In this document: in pieces, positions 47,815 to 56,157 of the stretch
Layout: each line of letters begins with the position of its first letter
Numbering within the stretch: position 1 is the first letter of the stretch
Assembly: GCA_942493135.1 (NCBI GenBank)
Contig: OW818684.1
Coordinates: forward strand, 1,550,001 to 1,614,000
Length of the DNA stretch: 64,000 nucleotides
Reading direction: 5' to 3'
Source: Planctellipticum sp942493135
GTDB taxonomy: Bacteria; Planctomycetota; Planctomycetia; Planctomycetales; Planctomycetaceae
The notes under the pieces: generated by a model
Databases searched by the model: none
What the model saw: the letters and a program-made list of their open reading frames with translations, nothing else
What the model was told of the DNA's origin: nothing
Program-made: the position numbers and the translations under genes

Positions 47815-48891
47815 ATGATTCGTTGCACCTTGATTGGACTTTGGGGCCTGATGGCGCTGACAGGGCGCCTCGCGCAGGGGCAGGACTTCGGGGCGCCGGC
47901 GAAGCCCATACCGTCGTCGGCCGCGCACACCGAACCGACGTCTGTCAAACCGGACGAAGAGCTGCTGCCGCTCGATCGACACACGTTCGATCCGCCGATT
48001 CCCGCAACCGTCCGCAAGACCAGCGGCACGGTCCTCCGTGGCTTGTGGCTGGGAATCGAGCCCGAGGGCGTTCGCTTTCAAACCGAACAGGGCGCTCTGT
48101 TTACCTACGAAAACAAAACGGTCCGGACAATTCGAACGCTGGACGGACTCCTTTCCTACAGCCCCGGGAAAGACGAACTGGAAAAAGCCGTCGCTGCCGC
48201 CCGACTCGCGTTTCCCAAGATCGTTCGTCAGGCGCCGGAAGTCATTTCCAGCCCGGCGGCGGCGGTTCCGGGGCGCGGAGCCTTCCCCGGGCCACCTCTC
48301 GGATTTTCCCGGCCAATGGGCGGGGCGCCGTTCGGCGGAAGCCCCTTTTCGCCCGGAGGCTCTTCCGGCGCGCCTCAGTCTCCATCCAACGCCGCTCAGG
48401 GGATGCAGGATGCGCAAAGCCGGGCTCATCAGCAGATGGCCGACATGCAGCGGCGGCAGCAGGAAACGATGAACTCCGCCCGACAGAGCGCCAATCGTGC
48501 ATTCGAGCAGATTCGCGAACAGCTTGACGGATCCCGGCAGGAGCGCTGGGAGGGGGGCCGGCAGGTCTTCGAGTACGAATACCGCTGCCGGCATTGCGGC
48601 CATACCTTTCGGACGGCCGACCCCAGCCTGGGGGGAACTCCCTGTCCGAAGTGCCACCCGTCTCGGGCCCAGGCCGGGGCGCTGGCAGGTTCTGCCAGCG
48701 GAACGACCGAGTCCGGCAGTGGCGGCAGTTCCTGGATCCGAATTCCCCGCGGCGTCGGCCGACTCGTCGCTGCCGCCGTAAGCGGAATTGCCCTGCTGGC
48801 CGGAGCCGTCATGGCGGCCAATCGCTCGGGGAGCGATCGTCCAAAACGTCGGAAACGCCGGGCGAAGAGCGACGAATACGAGGACTATTGA
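47815..48891 (+). CDS. secreted/membrane protein with zinc ribbon and C-terminal helix
   Basis: A 358-residue protein with no recognised family. A signal peptide (CTLIGLWGLMALTGRLAQGQ) is followed by a beta-rich domain (TSGTVLRGLWLGIEPEGVRF), a Gly/Pro/Ala-rich low-complexity region (150-190) with a Gln/Met/Ala coiled coil (QQMADMQRRQQETMNSARQS), a zinc ribbon (YRCRHCGHTFRTADPSLGG followed by TPCPKC), a single transmembrane helix (LVAAAVSGIALLAGAVMAA) and a basic-acidic tail. The zinc ribbon would lie outside the cytoplasm if the signal peptide is cleaved, which is unusual. Function unknown. It stands alone. Confidence 0.75.
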   Translation: MIRCTLIGLWGLMALTGRLAQGQDFGAPAKPIPSSAAHTEPTSVKPDEELLPLDRHTFDPPIPATVRKTSGTVLRGLWLGIEPEGVRFQTEQGALFTYENKTVRTIRTLDGLLSYSPGKDELEKAVAAARLAFPKIVRQAPEVISSPAAAVPGRGAFPGPPLGFSRPMGGAPFGGSPFSPGGSSGAPQSPSNAAQGMQDAQSRAHQQMADMQRRQQETMNSARQSANRAFEQIREQLDGSRQERWEGGRQVFEYEYRCRHCGHTFRTADPSLGGTPCPKCHPSRAQAGALAGSASGTTESGSGGSSWIRIPRGVGRLVAAAVSGIALLAGAVMAANRSGSDRPKRRKRRAKSDEYEDY

Positions 48892-49146
48892 GCATCTCCG
48901 TTCGGTCGCCGGCCTGAAACCTCGCCGCCTGTGAAGCATCGTCCGGTCGATCCTGCCGCGCTGCCGGTGCGACGCGTTCCCCGTCAGTATTCCAGCCCGA
49001 CGGGACGCGGATACGCTGAATCCGATGGAAGATTCTTCCCTCCCGTCCGTGAAAAATCTGTCCCGGAACTTGAGTCTTGATTGTGAAGGGAATGTGAGGC
49101 ATCATCATCCGTTGACATCCCAATGTGCAGACTGGAGATGGCGGAG

Positions 49147-49584
49147 ATGCCGGTTTTCCCTCGCAGTGATTCGTGGATCTTCGTCGTTGCGTTGGTAGTT
49201 GCGCTGACTCCAGGCTGTGGAAAAAATGATCCGCTCCGCCGACAGTCCCTGACTGGCGAGGTCAAGCTCGCTGGCCAGCCCCTTGATGAAGGAACGATCC
49301 AGTTCGAGCCGCTGGATGAAAAGGGCGTCGCGAGCGGCGGGCTGATCAAGGACGGAAAGTTCGCGATTCCCAATGCTGCCGGACTCCCGGCCGGGCAATA
49401 CCGGCTCATGATCTTCGCGCCCGAAAAGGGCGCCGCCATTCAGGACGCAATGCCCGGCGACACGATGAACGCGCCACTCGCCAAGGACCGGATCCCGGCC
49501 AAGTACAACACGCAGAGCCGCGAGACAATCGACGTCTCGGACTCAAAAAAGAATCACTTCGTCTTCGACATCCCGGCCAACTGA
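49147..49584 (+). CDS. small lipoprotein with carboxypeptidase-regulatory-like domain
   Basis: A 145-residue lipoprotein: leader MPVFPRSDSWIFVVALVVAL ending in the lipobox TPGC. The mature part, LTGEVKLAGQPLDEGTIQFE and GLPAGQYRLMIFAPE, is an Ig-like/transthyretin-like fold common in planctomycetes, commonly encoded just before DUF1559 genes. The partner DUF1559 gene starts 83 bases later. ATG 49147 has a GGAG site at good spacing; ATG 49123 and 49138 are possible earlier starts. Role unknown; the pairing suggests a shared surface function. Confidence 0.82.
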   Translation: MPVFPRSDSWIFVVALVVALTPGCGKNDPLRRQSLTGEVKLAGQPLDEGTIQFEPLDEKGVASGGLIKDGKFAIPNAAGLPAGQYRLMIFAPEKGAAIQDAMPGDTMNAPLAKDRIPAKYNTQSRETIDVSDSKKNHFVFDIPAN

Positions 49585-49667
49585 CGGCCGCGGTTTGCAT
49601 TCGTTGAACCGCCATTCGGCGGAACTGCCGTTGTTCTTGATCCTTGTTCATTGGAGGAGAGCCGATC

Positions 49668-50576
49668 ATGTTCAGGCCGAAGCGAGGCTTTACGCTGATC
49701 GAATTGCTGGTGGTGATCGCGATCATCGCGATCCTGATCGCCCTCCTGCTGCCGGCCGTGCAGCAGGCGCGGGAGGCCGCCCGGCGGACCCAGTGCAAAA
49801 ACAATCTCAAGCAGATTGGCCTGGCCATGCACAACTATCACGACGTGTTTCTCACGTGGCCGATTGGCGCCTACAGTTGCTGCTGGGGGACATGGCAGGT
49901 CGGCATCATGCCCTACCTCGAACAAACCTCGTATTTCAACCTCTATAATCACAACCACAAGTACGGCACTCCGGTTGACGACGCCCGCTATGGACATGCG
50001 ACGAATCTCCCGGTGACGAAGCATCGATTCGCCGCCTATACCTGCCCCAGCGACATCCCGCAGGCGCCGATCGGCGGCATCACCTCGCACAACTACGCCG
50101 TGAACTACGGCAACACCGGCCTCGCGCAACAGGCCACGTTGAACGGGGTCGTTTTCGGCGGGGCGCCATTCCGCGACAGCAATCCTTCTGTCGCCTACCG
50201 GATGAGCGATATTGTCGACGGAACCAGCAATACGCTGCTTGTCAGTGAAGTCCGTCAGGGCATCGGGTCGGATCTGCGTGGATTCTCGTGGTGGGGCGAT
50301 GCGTCCGGTTTCGAAACGTATCTGACGCCCAACAGCCCGCAGCCGGACGTGATCTATTCGACGACTTACTGCAATAACACGCCCGCCAATCCGCCCTGCA
50401 TCGGCACGCCAACGGCGACACAGCCCTCCATGTTCGCCTCGCGCAGCCGTCACACCGGGGGCGTGCACTCCCTGCTCGCCGATGGCAGCGTCCGCTTCGT
50501 CTCCGAGAACATCGCTCTCAACATCTGGCGCGGTCTAGGCACGACGATGGGATCGGAAGTCCTCTCGGACTTCTGA
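49668..50576 (+). CDS. DUF1559 domain, pseudopilin-like secreted protein (second copy)
   Basis: A 302-residue paralogue of the gene at 13377. The prepilin leader RGFTLIELLVVIAIIAILIA and LLPAVQQAREAARRTQCKNN are essentially the same; C-terminal HTGGVHSLLADGSVRFVSEN and WRGLGTTMGSE close the protein. It forms a pair with the lipoprotein just upstream, an arrangement repeated many times in planctomycete genomes. GGAGGAG lies eight bases before the ATG. A 13-bp hairpin follows the stop. Function unknown. Confidence 0.95.
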   Translation: MFRPKRGFTLIELLVVIAIIAILIALLLPAVQQAREAARRTQCKNNLKQIGLAMHNYHDVFLTWPIGAYSCCWGTWQVGIMPYLEQTSYFNLYNHNHKYGTPVDDARYGHATNLPVTKHRFAAYTCPSDIPQAPIGGITSHNYAVNYGNTGLAQQATLNGVVFGGAPFRDSNPSVAYRMSDIVDGTSNTLLVSEVRQGIGSDLRGFSWWGDASGFETYLTPNSPQPDVIYSTTYCNNTPANPPCIGTPTATQPSMFASRSRHTGGVHSLLADGSVRFVSENIALNIWRGLGTTMGSEVLSDF

Positions 50577-50605
50577 GTCACACGCTGTTCGCGTAACGTT
50601 CGTAA

Positions 50606-50635
50606 AGCCGGGAGTCTTCTCGAAGACTCCCGGCT
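50606..50635. terminator. 13-bp hairpin between convergent DUF1559 and DinB genes
   Basis: AGCCGGGAGTCTT pairs perfectly with AAGACTCCCGGCT around loop CTCG. It stands 30 bases after one stop and 18 before the other, so it may serve both. U-tracts are short on both sides. Confidence 0.6.
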
Positions 50636-50652
50636 CCTGCGATAGACCTCCC

Positions 50653-51138
50653 TCAAGTGAGCACTCCCGCCAGACCCATCTGCCGTCGCCACGCCGAAAG
50701 CTGACCCAGGTGCATCGCTTCGTGCGTCGTCAGCACGTGCGCCAGCAGATCTCCCAGCGTCCCCAGCTGCGGCAAGATCCCCGTCTGATTCGGCGCCTCG
50801 GCGAACTCGGGGGTCGCAGCCGCTACGGCGCGGGCCAGCGCCGCGTGGCCCTCCTGATACGCCGCCAGAAGATCGGCCTTGCCGGGAGTCGTGATCTCGT
50901 GCTTTCCCGGTTCGGAGCCACGGCCGAAATCTCGGTGCCACGTCAAAGGCCGCTGACGCGGCACGCCCAGCAGCTTCAGACCGCCATCGGCCACCACGCA
51001 CAGATGACCGAGAATCCACAGCGGCGGATTGACACCCGGCGACGGCTGTACCGTCAGCTGGTCATCAGTCAGATCGGCGGTCAGCAACGTCCCATAGCCG
51101 CCCAGGAATACGTAGAGACGCAACTCGCGGTCGAACAT
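50653..51138 (-). CDS. DinB family protein
   Basis: A 161-residue four-helix-bundle protein of the DinB/DUF664 family. Helices begin VFLGGYGTLLTADLTDDQL and NPPLWILGHLCVVADGG; the metal-binding His residues are in the ILGHL and THEAMHLGQLSAWRRQMGL segments, as in DinB and bacillithiol transferases. The catalytic role is unknown. ATG 51138 has GGAG nine bases upstream; ATG 51153 lacks a site. It is divergent from ruvX. Confidence 0.85.
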   Translation of the reverse strand: MFDRELRLYVFLGGYGTLLTADLTDDQLTVQPSPGVNPPLWILGHLCVVADGGLKLLGVPRQRPLTWHRDFGRGSEPGKHEITTPGKADLLAAYQEGHAALARAVAAATPEFAEAPNQTGILPQLGTLGDLLAHVLTTHEAMHLGQLSAWRRQMGLAGVLT

Positions 51139-51319
51139 TGTCAGGCACTCCATTGACGAAAAATGGCGCGGTGGATCGCTCCGCCAACCCTGTACGATAA
51201 CCGGCCCGAGCGCCCTCGACCAACCAGCGCAATCTGCAGTGTAGCTCCCTCGCCAGCCGTCGTGTAAAGTGCTGCAGGCCACAACCCTGTGGCGCCACGA
51301 CAATCTCCGAAGGACGACG

Positions 51320-51811
51320 ATGACCGATTCGATTGCAGCAGTGACTGGCGAAACCCTGCGCGTTCCGCGGGAAGGTGTGCTGTTCGGGATCGACTACGGC
51401 ACCAGGCGTATCGGCGTGGCGATTTCCAACGCCGAACAGACCATGGCGCTGCCGTTGGAAAGCCTCACCGTCCGCTCACCCAAACTGGATCTCGCACATC
51501 TCCGCGAACTGATCACGGACTACCGCGCCAAAGGCCTGGTCCTGGGCCTGCCCGTGCTGAAGAGCGGCGACGAAAGCCGCCAGGCGGCCGCGGTCCGGCA
51601 ATACGGATCCTGGCTGGCCGCCGAACTGCAGCTTCCGGTCGCCTACTGGGACGAACGGCATTCGTCGACCGAAGCGGAACTCCTCCTCTGGTCGCGCGGC
51701 GAGTCGCCCCAGAAGCGCAAAGATCGTCTCGACCCGCTGGCGGCCCAGATTATCCTCCAGGGTTATCTCGACGCCAAAGACCGCGACCGCGCACCAGGGG
51801 CGCTGGAATAG
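51320..51811 (+). CDS. ruvX: Holliday junction resolvase-like protein RuvX (YqgF)
   Basis: An RNase H-fold nuclease of 163 residues, YqgF/RuvX family, implicated in pre-16S rRNA processing. Motif I with the catalytic Asp is VLFGIDYGTRRIGVAISN, motif II is GLVLGLPVLKSGDES, and the later acidic residues are in YWDERHSSTEAEL and RKDRLDPLAAQIILQGYLD. ATG 51320 has AAGGA seven bases upstream. Length is a little above the usual 140, mostly at the N-terminus. Monocistronic, followed by a convergent porin gene. Confidence 0.95.
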   Translation: MTDSIAAVTGETLRVPREGVLFGIDYGTRRIGVAISNAEQTMALPLESLTVRSPKLDLAHLRELITDYRAKGLVLGLPVLKSGDESRQAAAVRQYGSWLAAELQLPVAYWDERHSSTEAELLLWSRGESPQKRKDRLDPLAAQIILQGYLDAKDRDRAPGALE

Positions 51812-51906
51812 GCGAAGAATTCGCTCGTGGCGACACCGAATCCACGAGTCGCAGAAGAAACCGGGACGAGTGGCCGCAATGTGTTGCTGTCCGGATTTCG
51901 CAAGAG

Positions 51907-53415
51907 TCAGAAGTCGACGCAGATCCGCGTGCCGAGGATGTGGTAGTCCCCTTCCGTAAAACCGTCGATGGGACGTCGATCACGGATCTTGCCGTAGATG
52001 TAGTTGAACTGCAGACGGGCGTAGGGATTCCACCACCAGTTGAGGCCAAGCGTCATATTGTCCTCAATGCCCCCCTGAATGTCGGCATCGGTGAAGTCGG
52101 CGTGCGAATAGCGGGCTGCGACCTGCCAGGCGCCCCATCCCGGGACCAGGTCCCCTTCGTCGCGGACCCAGAAGAAATTGTGAAACGGCTTCACTCGACC
52201 GAGTTGTCCGGTTTCGCGCTCCCACGGCGTGTGCTCTCCGGTCAGGAAGTAAGCCGCATAAACATAGCCCCCCTGGAATGCGACGTCGTCGTAGCCGTCC
52301 CGTTGAACCCAGGCGTTCTGGTATTCCCCGACGATCTGCAACGCCCCGAGATTGAGCACGCTTTCGAGAGCCCCGATTTCGTAACCTTGCGCGCCGGCAA
52401 TGACGCCGGTGTCGAGCCAGCGGCCGGAGGTGCGGGCTTCCGGCCGCGACTGGAAGCGGGCGGTCGAGACGGCGGATGAGGCGTTTCCGTCGGTGTTGGC
52501 GAGCGTCCCGGCCAGGGCGAAGTGGGCGTAGTTGCGGCCTTCGCATTCGTAGAACAGGGTGCTGGCAAATCGTCCGGCAATTTCCGCCTGGTAAACGCCG
52601 CCCATCGGCGTTGCAGTTACGGTCCCGACGTTCTGCATGTCGCGACCCATGTACGCACCATAGCGCCAGTTGTAGCGCAGGTCTTCCGAGAAGCCGTACG
52701 AGGCCAGGCCGAAGCGGCGCGAATCCTGATTCAGCGCTTCGATGACCGCCGGCCGTTCGAGAAAGACGTTGTAACGGCTGCTGTTGATGTGGTCGAGACC
52801 GTAGGGTCGCTTCTGATTGCCGAGGAGAACCGTCTGCAAGTACGGCATGTCCTCCCAGCCGATGTAATTGTCCTTCAGTTGAGGCGACTCGGGATTATTG
52901 AAGTCGACCTCCAGCTTGTAGAGCATGAAGTCGGGAATACTCCCTTGTACGCCGATGCGGAGCCGGCGGAACAGAAACCGGTCGTCGACCGAGTCGAACG
53001 CATCGCCGGTCTCAAACGCGTCTTCGCCGGGGGATTGTCCCGGAAAGGCCCAGTAGTCCGTGTGGACTCGACCGCTCCACTTCATACTGGGTTTACTGGA
53101 ATCCGCCGCCTTCTTCGCGGCCGCCTGACTGTGCCCGGACTCCAGGGCCTCAAGTCTGCGCAGGATGTCGTCCGCCAGCGCCGGGGTCTCCCCGGGATCT
53201 GGGGGGATGTCTTCGGAGGTCAGACTTTCCAGTTGTTTCAGTCGGCGTTCGGCCCGCAGGAGGCGTTCTGAGAGGTCGGCATCGTCGGGCGACTGCGCCA
53301 CCGTCTCTTCATCTGCCGCAGAAGCCAGAGTCGCGAACGGGGGCTGTGCTGAAACGGACTGCGATCCTGCCGCAACGAACAGGAGGAGCAGTACGAAGGC
53401 GTATCTCCGCGGCAC
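51907..53415 (-). CDS. OprO/OprP-type porin
   Basis: A 502-residue outer-membrane porin of the phosphate-selective OprP family. A signal peptide (YAFVLLLLFVAAGSQSVSAQ) is followed by an acidic linker and a short coiled coil (ADLSERLLRAERRLKQLESL), then the barrel with SMKWSGRVHTDYWAFPGQ, RRLRIGVQGSIPDFMLYKLE and DFNNPESPQLKDNYIGWEDM; many alternating aromatic strands follow, ending YHILGTRICVDF with the usual terminal Phe. Start GTG 53415 has AGGA about ten bases upstream. It suggests an outer membrane with real porins. Confidence 0.9.
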   Translation of the reverse strand: MPRRYAFVLLLLFVAAGSQSVSAQPPFATLASAADEETVAQSPDDADLSERLLRAERRLKQLESLTSEDIPPDPGETPALADDILRRLEALESGHSQAAAKKAADSSKPSMKWSGRVHTDYWAFPGQSPGEDAFETGDAFDSVDDRFLFRRLRIGVQGSIPDFMLYKLEVDFNNPESPQLKDNYIGWEDMPYLQTVLLGNQKRPYGLDHINSSRYNVFLERPAVIEALNQDSRRFGLASYGFSEDLRYNWRYGAYMGRDMQNVGTVTATPMGGVYQAEIAGRFASTLFYECEGRNYAHFALAGTLANTDGNASSAVSTARFQSRPEARTSGRWLDTGVIAGAQGYEIGALESVLNLGALQIVGEYQNAWVQRDGYDDVAFQGGYVYAAYFLTGEHTPWERETGQLGRVKPFHNFFWVRDEGDLVPGWGAWQVAARYSHADFTDADIQGGIEDNMTLGLNWWWNPYARLQFNYIYGKIRDRRPIDGFTEGDYHILGTRICVDF

Positions 53416-53767
53416 GGGCGTGAAATCCTGGCAGGTGTGAAACGCGCTGAAAGCGTGAGATCGAGAACGTCCTTTAGAAAATGAAGATCGGCCGGAATTA
53501 TCGACGCTATGAGAAAACTCGCCGCAATCCTCCCAGGAGTCCAGAAATCGCGACGCGAGATGCGTGAACGTCTGTGTCGACCGCGGAGGATTTGATTCCA
53601 GGTGCTTGGACTGCGGCGGAAACCGAGCAACGAATCTGCATGTGTTTTCCCCAAGGCGTCGGCGCTCCGGATGATGGAGGTCGCACGAGACTCAGCGCTG
53701 CGCGACGATGGCGGCAAAGCGTCTTCGACGCCTTGAGGTCGGTCGGCCATCGCGGAAAACGCCGCCG
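53416..53767. other. intergenic stretch upstream of the porin gene
   Basis: About 352 bases from the porin start to the glycosyltransferase stop, all minus-strand genes. It should hold the porin promoter; no clear boxes, RNA gene or reading frame is seen. Confidence 0.4.
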
Positions 53768-54790
53768 CTACCGGTTCCGCATCCATCGCCCAATCGCCGA
53801 CCGCATCGCATACGGCATCCCGACCAGATTCGGCTCGCCACAAGTCACGAGCTCCAGCAACTTCGGGATGAACTTCGCCGCGAACATCCAGCCGCATTTG
53901 CCGGGAAGCCCGTCCCGATACCTCCGCGCTACAAACAGATACGGGGAGACGTCCAGATAGGCGGACTTGGGCCGCATCACCGCATCCCACGGCTTCGTTC
54001 CCTGCGCATGCACCAGTGGAGGCAGGCGGCCCCAGAGATGCCGCAGCCGTGCGGCCACCGGATAACCGTCCCCCTTGAAACACTGGGCGATGTCGGCGCC
54101 CGACTTGAGCATCTGCACGGACACCTGACGACACTCTGCCGATGTGAGCACCGCCTCCAGCACTTCCTGATCGCTGGCCAGATGCGACTCCCGATCCCGG
54201 TACTGCTGCCGCTGAGCTTGCAGGAATTCCGGCCGCTGCATCAGGTGTTCCCACGTCTGCAAAACTGCGAGGTGTTGTCTCGTGGCCGATACGACGCAAC
54301 TGTTGACCCGTGCGGAAACGCCTCGCCCGGCTGCTAGTCCCCATCGCTCCGCCATCGCCCCCGTCAATCGCCCGCGATTGCACGCCGGCTCTTCCGCAAC
54401 GACCAGATCCTCGTCCGGCCGCGCCCCGAACAGCGTCCGAACCGGCGACGACACGACGATGTCACTGTCAATCCAGGTGACCCGTCCGCCGTATTCCGCA
54501 ATCATCCGCCGCAGGAGCTCCGGTTTAACACACCATCCCGTCGACGAAACCGTTTCCGCTCCCGCGATCGACAGCCGCCTGTCTTGCCCCGCGAACTCAT
54601 AGAACCAGTCTGGTACGCTTCGACCGAATACGCGAAGAGCCGCGCCAGGCTCGTTCGCCAGTAGCGATTTCGCGAGCAAGGCGACTCGCACGAACTCGGA
54701 AGCACGGTCCTCATAGGTGCAGAACAACACGCGCGAATCATCCTCGTCCGGCAATTCACTCTCGTCCGTTCGACATTCCGCCTTCGTCAT
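53768..54790 (-). CDS. glycosyltransferase-like protein (nucleotide-sugar transferase fold)
   Basis: A 340-residue soluble protein with a GT-A-type pattern: VLFCTYEDRASEFVRVALL at the N-terminus, RVTWIDSDIVVSSPVRTLFG with a DSD that serves as the D-x-D metal motif, and ASDQEVLEAVLTS in the later part. It resembles the LPS/galactosyltransferase-like nucleotide-diphospho-sugar transferase group; donor and acceptor are unknown. ATG 54790 shares ATGA with the stop of the upstream Gfo/Idh oxidoreductase, so the two are coupled and perhaps act on the same sugar. Confidence 0.72.
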   Translation of the reverse strand: MTKAECRTDESELPDEDDSRVLFCTYEDRASEFVRVALLAKSLLANEPGAALRVFGRSVPDWFYEFAGQDRRLSIAGAETVSSTGWCVKPELLRRMIAEYGGRVTWIDSDIVVSSPVRTLFGARPDEDLVVAEEPACNRGRLTGAMAERWGLAAGRGVSARVNSCVVSATRQHLAVLQTWEHLMQRPEFLQAQRQQYRDRESHLASDQEVLEAVLTSAECRQVSVQMLKSGADIAQCFKGDGYPVAARLRHLWGRLPPLVHAQGTKPWDAVMRPKSAYLDVSPYLFVARRYRDGLPGKCGWMFAAKFIPKLLELVTCGEPNLVGMPYAMRSAIGRWMRNR

Positions 54791-55905
54791 CTGACATTTC
54801 CAAGCACCTCCGCCAGCTCCACCGCCCGGTGCTCCCGTGCAGATTGATAGCACGCTTCGACCAGCGCCATCGTCCGCAGATTGTCCGCGCCGCCAATCTC
54901 GGGCTCAACTCCGTCTTCCAGCGCGCACAGCAGTTGCGCCATCGTCCCCGCAAACGCGTCCGGGAACCAGGCTTCCGGCCAGCGGGGCGCGAACCACTGG
55001 TTGCCGCCTGCAATCGTCGTGTAGTCCAGCGTGCTCGGCGTATGTTCCGGATAAGCCGGCCAGCCAATCGTCCCCCGCGCCAGGCCCTGCGTCCCTTCGA
55101 TCCGCCAGCGAATGCCGATGTCCGCGGCCGCTCCTTCGCGCGCGGGGCCGGCCCAGACATCGTCGCACGCCGAGACCCGCAAGCCGCTGGCGTATTCCAG
55201 AATATAGAGGCAGATCCCGTCCTCGTGCGCAAATCGCTGACTGGTGCGCGGATCGCTCCGCACGCTCGCGAAGACCCGCACGGGATCTCCGAACCAGTAG
55301 CGGTATGTGTCGAGGTGGTGAATACTCAGTATCCGCAGCGTGACCCAGCCCTGCCGCTCCTGCCACGGCATCCAGTGGGGAATCGCCCGCAGATCCAGCG
55401 TCGCCAGAACCGGCTCCCCCAGATCCCCCCGGTTGAGCAGCGACTTCGCCGCCCGCACCGACTGGTCGTACCGCATGTTCTGATTGACCCCGAGCGTCAC
55501 GCCCGCCTCGCGGCAGATCCGGACGATCTCGACGGCCTCGGCATAGTCCACCCCCAGCGGCTTCTGAGCCAGGATGCCGCGAATCCGCGGCGCGTGCCGG
55601 ACGATGTCGACAATGACCGACTTCTGCACGTCCGGCGGCACGGCGACGTCCACAACTTCTACCGCGGGATCATCCAGAAGCTGCCGGTAATCCCCGTAGG
55701 CGTGCGGGATCGAATGCCGGTCGGCGACCGACTGTGCCTTCTCCAGCGAACGGGCAGAAATCGCGACCGGATTAAAGCCGGCCGACCGATACGCCACCAG
55801 GTGGCAATCGGCCATGATAAACCCGGCCCCGATGCACCCGATCCCCGGCGACCTGTCCCGCGGCAACCGGGGCAAATACTCAAGCGGTGGTCCGGGGCTG
55901 GTCAC
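54787..55905 (-). CDS. Gfo/Idh/MocA family oxidoreductase
   Basis: A 372-residue NAD(P)-dependent oxidoreductase. The Rossmann motif GIGCIGAGFIMADCH is near the N-terminus, the family EKP-like motif appears as ILAQKPLGVDYAEAVEIV (usual Glu replaced by Gln), and the second domain has RILSIHHLDTYRYWFGDP with the catalytic His region. Related enzymes oxidise sugars, inositols or amino sugars. GTG 55905 has a GGAG site; the longest frame would start within a dispersed repeat and is not credible. Followed by a coupled glycosyltransferase. Confidence 0.88.
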   Translation of the reverse strand: MTSPGPPLEYLPRLPRDRSPGIGCIGAGFIMADCHLVAYRSAGFNPVAISARSLEKAQSVADRHSIPHAYGDYRQLLDDPAVEVVDVAVPPDVQKSVIVDIVRHAPRIRGILAQKPLGVDYAEAVEIVRICREAGVTLGVNQNMRYDQSVRAAKSLLNRGDLGEPVLATLDLRAIPHWMPWQERQGWVTLRILSIHHLDTYRYWFGDPVRVFASVRSDPRTSQRFAHEDGICLYILEYASGLRVSACDDVWAGPAREGAAADIGIRWRIEGTQGLARGTIGWPAYPEHTPSTLDYTTIAGGNQWFAPRWPEAWFPDAFAGTMAQLLCALEDGVEPEIGGADNLRTMALVEACYQSAREHRAVELAEVLGNVR

Positions 55906-55941
55906 GGTCGAGTCTCCGGTTGGCGAGAATGGAAGAGAAGA

Positions 55942-56157
55942 GGATTTCACCGCGGAGGCGCGGAGAATGCGGAGAAGAAATCAGGAGAGTGAAAAGTGAG
56001 TACTGAGTAGTGATGAGTGCAAAGTGACTGGAGAAAGCGATTCACGATTCATCGACTTCTCTCCATTTTGCACTTCTCACTCTTCAATACTCACTTTTCA
56101 CTTTCCGTCGTCTTCTTCTCCGCGTTCTCCGCGCCTCCGCGGGAAACCTTCTTCTGA
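55942..56157. repeat. large imperfect inverted repeat of dispersed elements
   Basis: The left arm (about 55945-56040) reads CACCGCGGAGGCGCGGAG..., then GTGAAAAGTGAGTACTGAG... The right arm (about 56065-56157) is its reverse complement with some differences. Together they form an inverted repeat with arms of about 90 bases and roughly 80-85 % identity by eye. It lies between two minus-strand genes, and its outermost part reaches the 5' region of the Gfo/Idh gene and the 3' end of the esterase gene. Confidence 0.65.
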
